Source: Actinocatenispora comari (lineage in GTDB: Bacteria > Actinomycetota > Actinomycetes > Mycobacteriales > Micromonosporaceae). From it: a stretch of 39,469 bases of DNA. Below are positions 9,090 through 16,678 of the stretch, piece after piece. Numbering within the stretch: position 1 is the stretch's first letter; the number at the start of each line of letters is the position of its first letter. The notes beneath the pieces are model-generated. The model saw only the letters and a list, made by a program, of their open reading frames with translations. It had not been told where the DNA came from and made no database searches. Position numbers and translations under genes: made by a program. The stretch covers positions 1-39,469 of the forward strand of contig NZ_BOPO01000026.1 of the NCBI RefSeq assembly GCF_017312725.1, given 5' to 3'.

Positions 9090-10553
9090 TCAGTTGGCGT
9101 CGTCGGCGCCCGCGCTGGCCGGCGGGTTGGCCGGCGGCGACGTCGGCGCCTCGCTGGTCGGAGCCTCGGTCGGCGACGGCGCCGTGCTGTGCGTCGGGGT
9201 CGGCGCGCCGGTGCGCGTCGGCCCGGTACTCGGGTGCTGGTCCGGCCGCGCACTGTCGCTCGGGCTCGGCGAGTGCGAACCGGTCGGGCCGGCGGAGTGG
9301 CCGTTGCCGCCGGTGTCGTCGGACCCGTCGGTCGACCGTCCGTGGTGACTGCCGCCGTCGAGCACCGCGCCGGCGGTGCTGCCGCTGTCGCCGTGTCCCC
9401 ACAGCGCGGAGAACGACGTGCCCATCAGCGCCTCGATCCCGGTCAACGCGCCGAACGCCAGCACGAAGATCAGCGCGGCACTGCCGACCAGGATCGCCGC
9501 ACGCCGGGGGAGCGGTCGCCGGCGCGGCGCCCCGTACACGCCGCCCGGCCGGCCCGCCCCGCTGCCCCTGGCCGGGCCGGCGGCGTCGGCCGCGCTCGCG
9601 CCGGGCCGCGCCGGCTCCGCGCCACCGCCGAGCGGGCGGGTGGCCTCGTCGCGCGGGCCGAGTGGCTCGCTCGCTTCGCCGAGCGGTCGGGTCGGTTCGT
9701 CGCCGGCGCCGAGCGGTCGGGTCGGCTCGTCGTTCGTGCCGTGCGGCCGGGTCGGTTCGTCGTTCGCGCCGAGCGGTCGGGTCGGTTCGTCGAGCGGTCC
9801 GGTCGGTACGGTGCGTCCGCCGTGCGGTCGGGTCGGCTCGCCGTGTGTGTCGAGCGGTCGGGTCGGTTCGTCGAGCGGTCCGGTCGGTACGGTGCGTCCG
9901 CCGTGCGGTCGGGTCGGCTCGCCGTGTGTGTCGAGCGGGCGGGTGGCCTCGTCGTTCGGGTCGAGCGGGCGGGTCGGTTCGCTGCCGTCGGGCTGCGGGA
10001 CCGCGGCCCGCAACGGCTGGCTGGGTATCCGTGCCGTCGCCGAGACGACCTGGGCCTGCCCAGCGCCGGCCCGCCCGAGCGCCGGCGCACCGCCGACCGT
10101 GGCGATGCCCTGGCCGGTCCGGGCGCCCCGTACCGGCGCGGTGCCCCGGCCCGGGGCCGGCCCGGTACCGGTGCTCGGAGGCACGGTACGGCTGGTCTCG
10201 GCGGTCGTGGCGCCGGCGAGGGCGGCGGCGCCGCTGCCGATCGCGGCCCGGGCGTCGCCGGGGGCGGCCCGGGTGGCGCCGTTCCGGCGCAGCACCTTGA
10301 CCTGCGCGTCCTTCAGCGTCTCCTTGCCGCGCTTGAGCGACGCGGTGTACAGCGCGTTGCCGACCGTGGCGACGACGCTGACCAGAGCGGTACCCACGAC
10401 GGTGCCGGCGACGCCGAGCGCGGACGCGGCGACCGCGGCCGAGACGGCCGCGGCGACCGACGCGACGATCTGTACCCCGGACAGCTCGATCCGGCGCCGC
10501 TTGCTGCGAGTCGCGGGCTCACCGGTGGCGGCTCGGGTCTCGTCGGGGGGCAC
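9090..10553 (-). CDS. Two-TM protein with a TRPL/TRPH repeat region and Ser/Thr/Pro-rich tail
   Basis: I do not recognise a named family. The 487 residues fall into zones. A hydrophobic Ala/Val-rich stretch covers about 26-70 (GVQIVASVAAAVSAAV). A basic linker follows (KRGKETLKDAQVKVLRR). Residues about 190-305 hold ten copies of E[PA]TRP[LH] separated by four to thirteen residues. One TM helix lies at about 352-372 (AAILVGSAALIFVLAFG), and a Ser/Thr/Pro/Gly tail of some 110 residues is probably outside the cell. The GTG at 10553 has GAGAGGA six bases upstream; an ATG at 10589 lacks a site. The acidic-Pro-Thr-Arg-Pro repeats could be targets of Ser/Thr kinases, which is speculation. The repeat DNA contains a perfect 81-base duplication. 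Confidence 0.72.
   Translation of the reverse strand: MPPDETRAATGEPATRSKRRRIELSGVQIVASVAAAVSAAVAASALGVAGTVVGTALVSVVATVGNALYTASLKRGKETLKDAQVKVLRRNGATRAAPGDARAAIGSGAAALAGATTAETSRTVPPSTGTGPAPGRGTAPVRGARTGQGIATVGGAPALGRAGAGQAQVVSATARIPSQPLRAAVPQPDGSEPTRPLDPNDEATRPLDTHGEPTRPHGGRTVPTGPLDEPTRPLDTHGEPTRPHGGRTVPTGPLDEPTRPLGANDEPTRPHGTNDEPTRPLGAGDEPTRPLGEASEPLGPRDEATRPLGGGAEPARPGASAADAAGPARGSGAGRPGGVYGAPRRRPLPRRAAILVGSAALIFVLAFGALTGIEALMGTSFSALWGHGDSGSTAGAVLDGGSHHGRSTDGSDDTGGNGHSAGPTGSHSPSPSDSARPDQHPSTGPTRTGAPTPTHSTAPSPTEAPTSEAPTSPPANPPASAGADDAN
9771..9932 (-). repeat. Perfect 81-base tandem duplication in the TRP-repeat gene
   Basis: Positions 9771-9851 and 9852-9932 are identical base for base. Each copy encodes 27 residues (starting DTHGEPTRPHG on the minus strand and ending EPTRPL). 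The pair sits inside a longer degenerate array of EPTRPL-type units (about 9640-9985). Identity including third codon positions indicates a recent slippage or recombination event that kept the reading frame. Confidence 0.95.
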
Positions 10554-10745
10554 CGTCGTCCTCTCGGGGGGTAGGGGAGGCCGGCGCATCGGTGGTCGTG
10601 GCCGTACCTCGGGACCCTTCCAGAGTGGCGGCGACCTGCTGCTGCGTTCAGTGGTTCGGGACCGATGTGGGAGACGACACCGGATTCCGGTTACGCACGC
10701 CACTGCAACCGCGACGCACCGTGTCGGCGCGGACGCGGTCCGCCG

Positions 10746-11267
10746 TCACGGCTCCGGCGTGGCCGCGGGTACCGGATTCGGCGGGTCCCGGCGGTCGATC
10801 TCCTCGATCAGCCGGGACAGCTCCGAGCGGACGAAGTCGCGGGTGGCCACCTCGCTCAGCGCGATCCGCAGCGCGGCGATCTCCCGGGCCAGGTAGTCGG
10901 TGTCCGCCTTCTGCGCCGCGGCCCGGCGGCGGTCGGCGTCGGCCTGGATCCGGTCCCGGTCGTCCTGCCGGTTCTGCGCCAGCAGGATCAGCGGCGCCGC
11001 GTACGACGCCTGGGTGGAGAAGAACAGGTTGAGCAGGATGAACGGGTACGGATCCCAGCGCAGCCCGGCCAACCCGATCAGGTTGACGCTCACCCACAGG
11101 ATGACCACCACCGTCATCACCACGATGAACTGGGCGGTACCCATGAACCGGGCGGCGGCCTCGGCGAACCGGCCGAACGTGTCCGCGTCCCAGCGCGGCA
11201 GCCGGAACCGGCCCGGCACCCGCGGCTGATCCAGCCGGCCGCGCACCGGCCGCTCCCCGTCAGGCAC
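10746..11267 (-). CDS. DUF1003 membrane protein
   Basis: A 173-residue protein with the DUF1003 core: two TM helices (about 45-68, FIVVMTVVVILWVSVNL; about 74-97, PFILLNLFFSTQASYAAPLILL) with the conserved WDPYPFILLNLFFSTQA run. A coiled-coil-like basic helix follows (QNRQDDRDRIQADADRRRA). The function is unknown. It begins with GTG inside the last eight bases of the MgtE-N/CBS gene, so translation is probably coupled. The same pair occurs in mycobacteria and Streptomyces. A 6-bp hairpin (10729-10743) follows the stop closely and may end the transcript. Confidence 0.87.
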   Translation of the reverse strand: MPDGERPVRGRLDQPRVPGRFRLPRWDADTFGRFAEAAARFMGTAQFIVVMTVVVILWVSVNLIGLAGLRWDPYPFILLNLFFSTQASYAAPLILLAQNRQDDRDRIQADADRRRAAAQKADTDYLAREIAALRIALSEVATRDFVRSELSRLIEEIDRRDPPNPVPAATPEP

Positions 11268-12510
11268 GGTCCCGGTCCCGCCAGTCCTCGGGCAGCAGGT
11301 GGTCGAGCACGTCGTCCACCGTCACCACGCCGACCAGCCGGTTCAGCTCGTCCACCACCGGCATCGCGACCAGGTCGTAGGTCGCCATCTGTCGGGTCAC
11401 CTCGGCGATCGGCGTCTGCGGCCCGACCGGATCCAGGTCGTCCACCACCACGCCGCCGACCAGATCCGACGGCGGCTCCCGGAGCAGCCGCTGGAAGTGC
11501 ACCATGCCCAGGAACCGGCCGCTCGGCGTCGCCGCCGGCGCCCGGCTGACGAACACCTGCGCCGCGACCACCGGCGAGCGCTTCGGCTCCCGGATCGCAG
11601 CCAGCGCCTCGGCGATCGTCACGTCCGGCAGCAGGATCACCGGATTGGTCGTCATGATCGACCCGGCGGTACCGGCCGCGTAGTCCATCAGCCGCCGCAC
11701 CGGCGCCGCCTCCGCCGGCTCCATCAGCGCGAGCAGCTCGTCCTTCTCCGGCTCGGGCAGCTCGGCCAGCACGTCCGCCGCGTCGTCCGGATCCATCGAC
11801 TCCAGGACGTCCGCGGCGCGCTCGACGCCGAGCGACTCCAGGATCTCCACCTGGTCGTCGTTGGGCAGCTCCACCAGCACGTCGGCCAGCCGGTCGTCGT
11901 GCAGCGCGCCGGCCACCTCCAGCCGGCGCCGGCCGGACAGGTCCTGCAGCGTGTTCGCCAGGTCCGCGGCGCGCATCTGGTCGAGCACGGCGAGCAGGTT
12001 CGCGGTGCCCTGCTCGCCGGCCGCGTCCGACAGCCCGGTGACCTGCTCCCAGTCGACCTGGCGCAGATGACCGCGCCGGCCCAGATGGGTCGGGGTCGCG
12101 CGCACCGCCAGCCGGCGCAGCGACCACTCACCGGAGCGCTCCTGCTCCATCCCGACGTCAACCACACTGCCCGGCCGGGGGTCGCTGCCCGGTTCGGTGA
12201 CGCTGACCCGCCGGTCCAGCAGGTCCTCCAGCACCAGCGCCTCGCCCGGCTTCTTCTCGAACCGCTTCAGGTTCAGGGTGCCGGTCGACAGCAGTACCGC
12301 GTCCGCCTCGATCGTGGTGACCCGGCCGATCGGCACGAAGATCCGGCGCCGGACCCCGATCTCGACCACCAGGCCGACCACCCGCGGCGGCGCGTTGCCC
12401 GGGCGCATCCGGATCACCGCGTCGCGCACCCGGCCGACCTGGTCGCCGTTCGGGTCGTACACGACGATGCCGGCCAGGCGCGCCACGTACACCCTGGTCG
12501 CCGCTGCCAC
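11260..12510 (-). CDS. MgtE N-domain/CBS domain protein (Rv1232c-like)
   Basis: A 416-residue soluble protein. Residues about 5-85 resemble a PRC-barrel (GIVVYDPNGDQVGRVRDAVIRM). Residues about 165-280 form the MgtE N-terminal superhelix (ADLANTLQDLSGRRRLEVAGALHDDRLADVL split over several helices). Residues about 285-405 hold two CBS motifs (GSIMTTNPVILLPDVTIAEAL and TYDLVAMPVVDELNRLVGVV, read as separate segments). The MgtE channel helices are absent, so this is not itself a magnesium transporter; it may sense Mg2+ or nucleotides for a partner. The neighbouring DUF1003 membrane protein, with which it overlaps, is a candidate partner. It starts at GTG 12510. Confidence 0.86.
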   Translation of the reverse strand: MAAATRVYVARLAGIVVYDPNGDQVGRVRDAVIRMRPGNAPPRVVGLVVEIGVRRRIFVPIGRVTTIEADAVLLSTGTLNLKRFEKKPGEALVLEDLLDRRVSVTEPGSDPRPGSVVDVGMEQERSGEWSLRRLAVRATPTHLGRRGHLRQVDWEQVTGLSDAAGEQGTANLLAVLDQMRAADLANTLQDLSGRRRLEVAGALHDDRLADVLVELPNDDQVEILESLGVERAADVLESMDPDDAADVLAELPEPEKDELLALMEPAEAAPVRRLMDYAAGTAGSIMTTNPVILLPDVTIAEALAAIREPKRSPVVAAQVFVSRAPAATPSGRFLGMVHFQRLLREPPSDLVGGVVVDDLDPVGPQTPIAEVTRQMATYDLVAMPVVDELNRLVGVVTVDDVLDHLLPEDWRDRDRA

Positions 12511-12726
12511 GCCGTCAGCCTAACGACTTGGTGGCCGAGAGCACGGCGGGCCGCGCCGGCTCGCGACCGCGCCGCCGTCGCCCACCGAGTCGGGACGGCA
12601 ACGCCCCCGTCCCGCGCCTTCGGCGGGTACGCACGCGCTGCTCCGGTACTCGCGGGTGCACGCGCAGGGTCCACCGTGCTCGGAGTGGCCCTGTGCCGAC
12701 CCGAGCCGGCGGCCTACGGTTTCGGC

Positions 12727-13578
12727 ATGCTTCGGTACGAGATCGTCGACGTGTTCACCGACCGGCCCTACGCTGGCAACCCGCTCGCCGTGGTCTTCGG
12801 CGCCGACTCGCTGGACGACGCCCAGCTGCTGTCGATCGCCGGCGAGTTCAACCTGTCCGAGACCGCGTTCGTCCTGCCGCCGGCCGCCGGTGGCAGCTAC
12901 CGGGTGCGGATCTGCACCCCGCAGAGCGAGCTGCCGTTCGCCGGGCATCCCAGCGTCGGCACCGCCACCACCCTGGTACGGCTCGGCCGGCTCGCGCCCG
13001 GGCCGCTGGTCCAGGAGTGCGGCGCGGGCAACCTGCCGATCGAGGCGACCGCGGAGCGCGCCACGCTCACCGGCGGCGAGCCGAGCGTCGGGCCCGAACT
13101 CGACCCGGCGCCCTACCTCGACGCCGTCGGGCTGACCGCCGCCGACCTGGCCGGCCCGGCGCCCCGGCTCGCCGGTACCGGAATCGACTCGGTACACCTG
13201 CTGGTGCGGCCGGACGCGCTGGCCCGCACCGTGCCCGAGGTGGCGAGGATCCGCGCGGTGGCGCACACCATCTCGGTCAGCGCCTGGGACCCGGCCAGCG
13301 CCACCTCCCGGGCCCGGGTGTTCGCCGGCGACCTCGGCGTGGCGGAGGACCCGGCGACCGGATCGGCGGCGCTGGCGCACGGCGCGTACCTGGTGGCGGT
13401 CGGGCTGCTGCCGGCCGACGGCGTCACCGGCTACACCGTCCGGCAGGGCGTCGAGATGGGCCGACCGTCCACATTGCAGGGTGAGGTCACCGCGGTGGCC
13501 GGCCGCGCCACCCGCTGCCGGGTCTCCGGCGAGGTCGTCCCCGTCGCCGCCGGCGAACTGCGCGAACCACCCCGCTGA
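12727..13578 (+). CDS. PhzF-family isomerase/epimerase
   Basis: A 283-residue member of the PhzF/diaminopimelate-epimerase-fold family. It starts with the typical VDVFTDRPYAGNPLAVVF. The presumed catalytic acid Glu45 lies in FNLSETAFV, the active-site loop in PFAGHPSVGTA (70-80), and the second loop in EDPATGSAA near the C-terminus. PhzF itself isomerises dihydrohydroxyanthranilate in phenazine synthesis. No other phenazine gene is visible, so a housekeeping or unknown isomerisation is more likely. The start ATG at 12727 is the one conserved in the family; the upstream region lacks a strong binding site. It is divergent from the CBS-protein gene. Confidence 0.9.
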   Translation: MLRYEIVDVFTDRPYAGNPLAVVFGADSLDDAQLLSIAGEFNLSETAFVLPPAAGGSYRVRICTPQSELPFAGHPSVGTATTLVRLGRLAPGPLVQECGAGNLPIEATAERATLTGGEPSVGPELDPAPYLDAVGLTAADLAGPAPRLAGTGIDSVHLLVRPDALARTVPEVARIRAVAHTISVSAWDPASATSRARVFAGDLGVAEDPATGSAALAHGAYLVAVGLLPADGVTGYTVRQGVEMGRPSTLQGEVTAVAGRATRCRVSGEVVPVAAGELREPPR

Positions 13579-13589
13579 ACCCCACCGCG

Positions 13590-13619
13590 GCGCCGGGCCG
13601 ACGACGCTCGGCCCGGCGC
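13590..13619. terminator. Bidirectional terminator between two convergent genes
   Basis: A perfect 12-bp stem, GCGCCGGGCCGA against TCGGCCCGGCGC, with a 6-base loop (CGACGC). It lies 11 bases after the stop of the PhzF-like gene and 45 bases after the stop of the convergent split-barrel gene, so it can serve both. Confidence 0.75.
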
Positions 13620-13664
13620 GGCAACCGCCGGCGAGAGCCGCGCTGGCGGCCGGGTCGCCACCGG

Positions 13665-14174
13665 TCAGCGGCGGCGGGGCGTGCGGTGCAGGTGGAACGG
13701 GGTCGCGGTGCGCCGCGCCGCGGGCGTCTCCGCCGCCGGTGCGGCGAGCGAACCGTCCGGCAGCGGCCCCGGCGCACCGGCCGGCGTCAGCCGCGACACC
13801 ACGCACTCGGCCGCCCAGCGCGCGCCGGTGTCCTCGTTCGCCGGCAGGTTCAGCCGCTTCGCCGCGAGCTGCGGCACCACCCGCTCCCACTCCTCGCCGC
13901 CCGGCTCGACCCGCCCCACCGTCGCCGGCCAGGTCACGATCCGCCCGCCGCTGTCGCCGCGCGCGGTCACCGTGCACCGCCGCGCCTCCGCCAGCCCCGG
14001 CACCGACTGCTCGCCCGGCCCGGACACCACGTACAGCGCGCCGTCCAGCCACGCGCACCACACCGTGCTGGCCCGCTCCGGCGGCCGGCCCGGCAGCTCG
14101 GCGAGCCACGCCACCGACGCCTTCCGCATCGCCTCGACGACCAGCGGTACCGGTTCCTCCGGGGAGTTCGTCAC
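13665..14174 (-). CDS. Putative FMN-binding split-barrel (PPOX-like) protein
   Basis: About 169 residues. The middle resembles the pyridoxamine-phosphate-oxidase-like split barrel: ASTVWCAWLDGALYVVSGPGEQSVPGL in outline, then RRCTVTARGDSGGRIVTWPATVGRV, and a GEEWERVVPQLAAKRLNLP segment with a conserved-looking KRLNLP. I place it in that fold with moderate trust; cofactor and substrate are unknown. The GTG start at 14174 has AGGATGG five to nine bases upstream. The AMMECR1 gene ends 49 bases upstream on the same strand, so the two are probably one operon. Confidence 0.68.
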   Translation of the reverse strand: MTNSPEEPVPLVVEAMRKASVAWLAELPGRPPERASTVWCAWLDGALYVVSGPGEQSVPGLAEARRCTVTARGDSGGRIVTWPATVGRVEPGGEEWERVVPQLAAKRLNLPANEDTGARWAAECVVSRLTPAGAPGPLPDGSLAAPAAETPAARRTATPFHLHRTPRRR

Positions 14175-14223
14175 CGCACCATCCTGACCGATCCGGGCCC
14201 GGCAGTCAGCCGCGCCGCCTCCG

Positions 14224-14850
14224 TCACGCGCCGAGCGGGCCGCGCGGCGCACGATCGTGGAACTCGACCGTGCGGTACCGGCTCGCGGCCAGCCCCGTCG
14301 GCCACCCGCCGGCCGCCCAGCCACCCTTGACCAGCAGCCGGTCCAGGAACACCGCCGGATCGGCGATCTTCGCCCACACCGCCGGCAGGAACGTCGAACG
14401 CCGCACACCGTCGGTCAGCACCAGCCCGTCGACGCCCGGGCGCAGCGCCGCGAGCAGCTCCGCCCGGCCGGCCACCGCCAGCGGCTCGGCCGGCGTCAAC
14501 ACCGACACCTCGACGTCCAACTCCGGCCAGTCGTCCGCGGACACCGGAGGCAGCCGCGGATCGCGCATCGCCCGGCCCGCGTTGCGGGCCACGTCCAGAA
14601 ACAGCGGCCGCACCGGCTGCAGCGAACCGATGCACCCGAGCAGCCGACCGCGCCGCTCCAGCGTCACGAACGACGCGCCCCGCTCCGCCAGCACCGGGTC
14701 ACCGGGCGGCGCCAGCGCCGGCTCCGCGCCGAGCAGGCGATGACGTACCGTCGCGGCCGCCAGGCCGGCCAGCACCGCGCCCTCGGCCGGTGTCAACGCG
14801 CAGCCACGTGCCGCCCGTGCGGTCGGCTCGGCTTCTGGGTCGGTTGCCAT
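14224..14850 (-). CDS. AMMECR1-domain protein (AmmeMemoRadiSam protein A)
   Basis: A 208-residue AMMECR1-domain protein. The family signature appears as GRLLGCIGSLQP (the usual form is LRGCIG), followed by VARNAGRAMRDPRLPPVSADD and the conserved LVLTDGVRRSTFLPAVWAKI...PAVFLDRLLVKGG. Such proteins are often encoded with a Memo-like protein and a radical SAM enzyme as the AmmeMemoRadiSam system of unknown function. Neither partner is in this window; the radical SAM gene at 16679 belongs to another family. The first 20 residues are an acidic lead. It shares a probable operon with the split-barrel gene downstream and is divergent from the SDR gene. Confidence 0.88.
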   Translation of the reverse strand: MATDPEAEPTARAARGCALTPAEGAVLAGLAAATVRHRLLGAEPALAPPGDPVLAERGASFVTLERRGRLLGCIGSLQPVRPLFLDVARNAGRAMRDPRLPPVSADDWPELDVEVSVLTPAEPLAVAGRAELLAALRPGVDGLVLTDGVRRSTFLPAVWAKIADPAVFLDRLLVKGGWAAGGWPTGLAASRYRTVEFHDRAPRGPLGA

Positions 14851-15104
14851 GATTCACCCGCAGTTCTCCGATCGGGGCCGCCGGTCCGCGGCGCTTCGCG
14901 CGGCGGCGCCACACGCACCGTCGTACCGCACCCGGTCCACTCCCGCCACCGCGGTTCACCGGGACGGCCGACCCGGCGACCGGATGCCACCGGCGCGACC
15001 AAACGCCGGACCGGACCGGGCCGGACCCCGTAGGTTCGCACTACCGCGGAGAAGGGCCGCGCGGGTCGTTGCGCCGCCACGCACGGAAAAGGGAGGATCA
15101 CGGC

Positions 15105-15905
15105 ATGACCGACCAGACGAGGCAGGACCTCCCGGCTCCGCTCACCGACGACCTCACCGGGCGCACCGCCCTGGTCACCGGCGCCGGCAGCCCCAACGGC
15201 ATCGGCTTCGCCACCGCGCGCCGGCTGGCCGCGATGGGTGCCCAGGTGGCGATCGTGTCCACTACCCGCCGCATCCACGACCGGGCCAAGGAACTCGGCG
15301 CCACCGGCTTCGTCGCCGACCTCACCGACGAGTCCGAGGTCGGCGCGCTCGCCGACGCGGTCACCGACCAGCTCGGCGACGTCGACGTGCTGGTCAACAA
15401 CGCCGGCCTCGCCTCCAAGACCAGCCCGGAGGTGTTCCGGCCGGTCACCCAGCTCAGCCACGAGCAGTGGCGGGCCGAACTGGACCGCAACCTGACCAGC
15501 GCCTTCCTGATGAGCCGGGCGGTCGTCGGGGCGATGGCCGAGCGCGGCTGGGGCCGGGTCGTCAGCGTGTCCGCCACCGAGGGCCCGATCAACGCCATGC
15601 CCACCGAGGGCGCGTACGCCGCGGCCAAGGCCGGCGTGCTCGGCCTGACCCGGGCGCTGTCGATGGAACTGGTCGCCGACAACGTCACCGTCAACGCGGT
15701 CGCACCCGGGCTGGTGCACACCGACGCGTCCACCCTCACCGAACTGCGGCAGGGTCTCGACACGCCGATGGGACGGCCCGGCACCGCCGACGAGGTCGCC
15801 GCCGTGATCGCCTTCCTGTGCACCCCGTCCGCCTCGTACGTCACCGGGCAGCTGATCGTGGTCGACGGTGGCAACAGCATCCGCGAGTCGCACTACCGCG
15901 GCTGA
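15105..15905 (+). CDS. Short-chain dehydrogenase/reductase
   Basis: A classical SDR of 266 residues. It has the cofactor loop [10 protein letters not shown] (25-34), NNAG (98-101), a catalytic Ser in VSVSATEG (about 154-156), Tyr171-x-x-x-Lys175 in YAAAKAG, and the C-terminal [11 protein letters not shown] signature. It reduces or oxidises a carbonyl/hydroxyl with NAD(P)H; the substrate is unknown, and the FabG-like end pattern does not fix it. ADLTD at about 71-75 is the usual position of the DxxD adenine contact. GGGAGGA lies eight bases before the ATG at 15105, which decides against an earlier in-frame ATG at 15069. Confidence 0.9.
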   Translation: MTDQTRQDLPAPLTDDLTGRTALVTGAGSPNGIGFATARRLAAMGAQVAIVSTTRRIHDRAKELGATGFVADLTDESEVGALADAVTDQLGDVDVLVNNAGLASKTSPEVFRPVTQLSHEQWRAELDRNLTSAFLMSRAVVGAMAERGWGRVVSVSATEGPINAMPTEGAYAAAKAGVLGLTRALSMELVADNVTVNAVAPGLVHTDASTLTELRQGLDTPMGRPGTADEVAAVIAFLCTPSASYVTGQLIVVDGGNSIRESHYRG

Positions 15906-15921
15906 GCCGACCGCCTGCCGG

Positions 15922-16008
15922 CCGGATCAGCCCCGCACAGGCCGGTGAGCACCGGCGACACGAACCGGATCAGCCGCCGAACAGGCTGGTGAGCACCGGC
16001 AGGACGAA
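15922..16008. repeat. Imperfect tandem copy of the DUF4190 gene's 3' end
   Basis: Copy A (15922-15964) and copy B (15965-16008) share most of about 43 bases (CCGGATCAGCC..., ...GGTGAGCACCGGC..., ...ACGAA). Copy B contains the stop codon and last codons of the DUF4190 gene (PVLTSLFGG). Copy A, just downstream, is a decayed duplicate with a shifted frame (PVLTGLCG). Confidence 0.8.
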
Positions 16009-16470
16009 GCTGTAGCCGTCCGAGCCGCTGTCGTAGCTGCTGGTGCTCGCCGCACCGATCGCCAGCACCACGATGCCGATGTAACCGAGGCAGCCCAGCA
16101 CGTACAGCCCGGCGAAGATGTAGCCGACGATCAGGCCGGCGGTCGCCATCCCGTCGCCCTGCTCGCCGGACAGCTTGATCTGCTTCTTCGCGATGTGCCC
16201 GAAGATGATGCCGAGAACCGACCCGATGATCGGGACCACGAAGGCGCCGCACAGCGAGCAGACCAGCGAGGCGATGGCCATCGAGTTCGTGGTGGTCGAC
16301 TGCACCTGGTAGCCGTAGCCGGCCTGACCGTACGGCGGGGGCGGGCCGTAGGGCGGCGGCGGCCCGTACGGCGGGGGCTCGCTCCCGGCGGGCAGCGCGT
16401 ACGGCGAGTAGGGCTGCTCGTCGTAGTAGGGGCCGCCCGGTGGCTCGCCCTGGGGCGTTGGCCAGCTCAT
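15970..16470 (-). CDS. DUF4190-type membrane protein with Pro/Tyr-rich N-terminus
   Basis: A 166-residue protein. The first 60 residues are rich in Pro, Tyr and Gly with three PPPYG units. A DUF4190-like core follows: a helix NSMAIASLVCSLCGAFVVP then GSVLGIIFGHIAKKQI (about 62-97), and a second helix pair GMATAGLIVGYIFAGLYVLGC split over about 105-140. Such proteins are common in actinomycetes and have no assigned role. GGAAGGA lies eight bases before the ATG at 16470. It is downstream of the radical SAM gene but behind a strong terminator, so it has its own promoter. Its 3' end is partly duplicated just outside the gene. Confidence 0.82.
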   Translation of the reverse strand: MSWPTPQGEPPGGPYYDEQPYSPYALPAGSEPPPYGPPPPYGPPPPYGQAGYGYQVQSTTTNSMAIASLVCSLCGAFVVPIIGSVLGIIFGHIAKKQIKLSGEQGDGMATAGLIVGYIFAGLYVLGCLGYIGIVVLAIGAASTSSYDSGSDGYSFVLPVLTSLFGG

Positions 16471-16630
16471 CGGTGTGTCCTTCCGTGCCAGCCCCGTGCG
16501 GAGCGCAACCCACGTGCGCCCGACGGCAGACGCGAGTCTTCTGGGGGTGCGCCCGAGGCTACCTGCCGCGTGCACGTCGACGCTCGCGGCACGGACGTTT
16601 CCGCCCCAGACCGGGCAGTGTCGCGGCAGG

Positions 16631-16663
16631 CCGCGGGCGGTCGGCGTCGCCGTCCGCCCGCGG
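16631..16663 (-). terminator. Terminator of the radical SAM gene
   Basis: A perfect 10-bp inverted repeat (CCGCGGGCGG and CCGCCCGCGG) with a 13-base loop. It begins 15 bases downstream of the stop codon at 16679 on the minus strand. Confidence 0.7.
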
Positions 16664-16678
16664 CATCCGGCCCTGGCG

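Noticed and set aside
12727-13578. A phenazine pathway based on the PhzF-like gene
   Set aside because: No phzB, phzD, phzE or phzG homologue is near. PhzF-fold isomerases are common outside phenazine producers.
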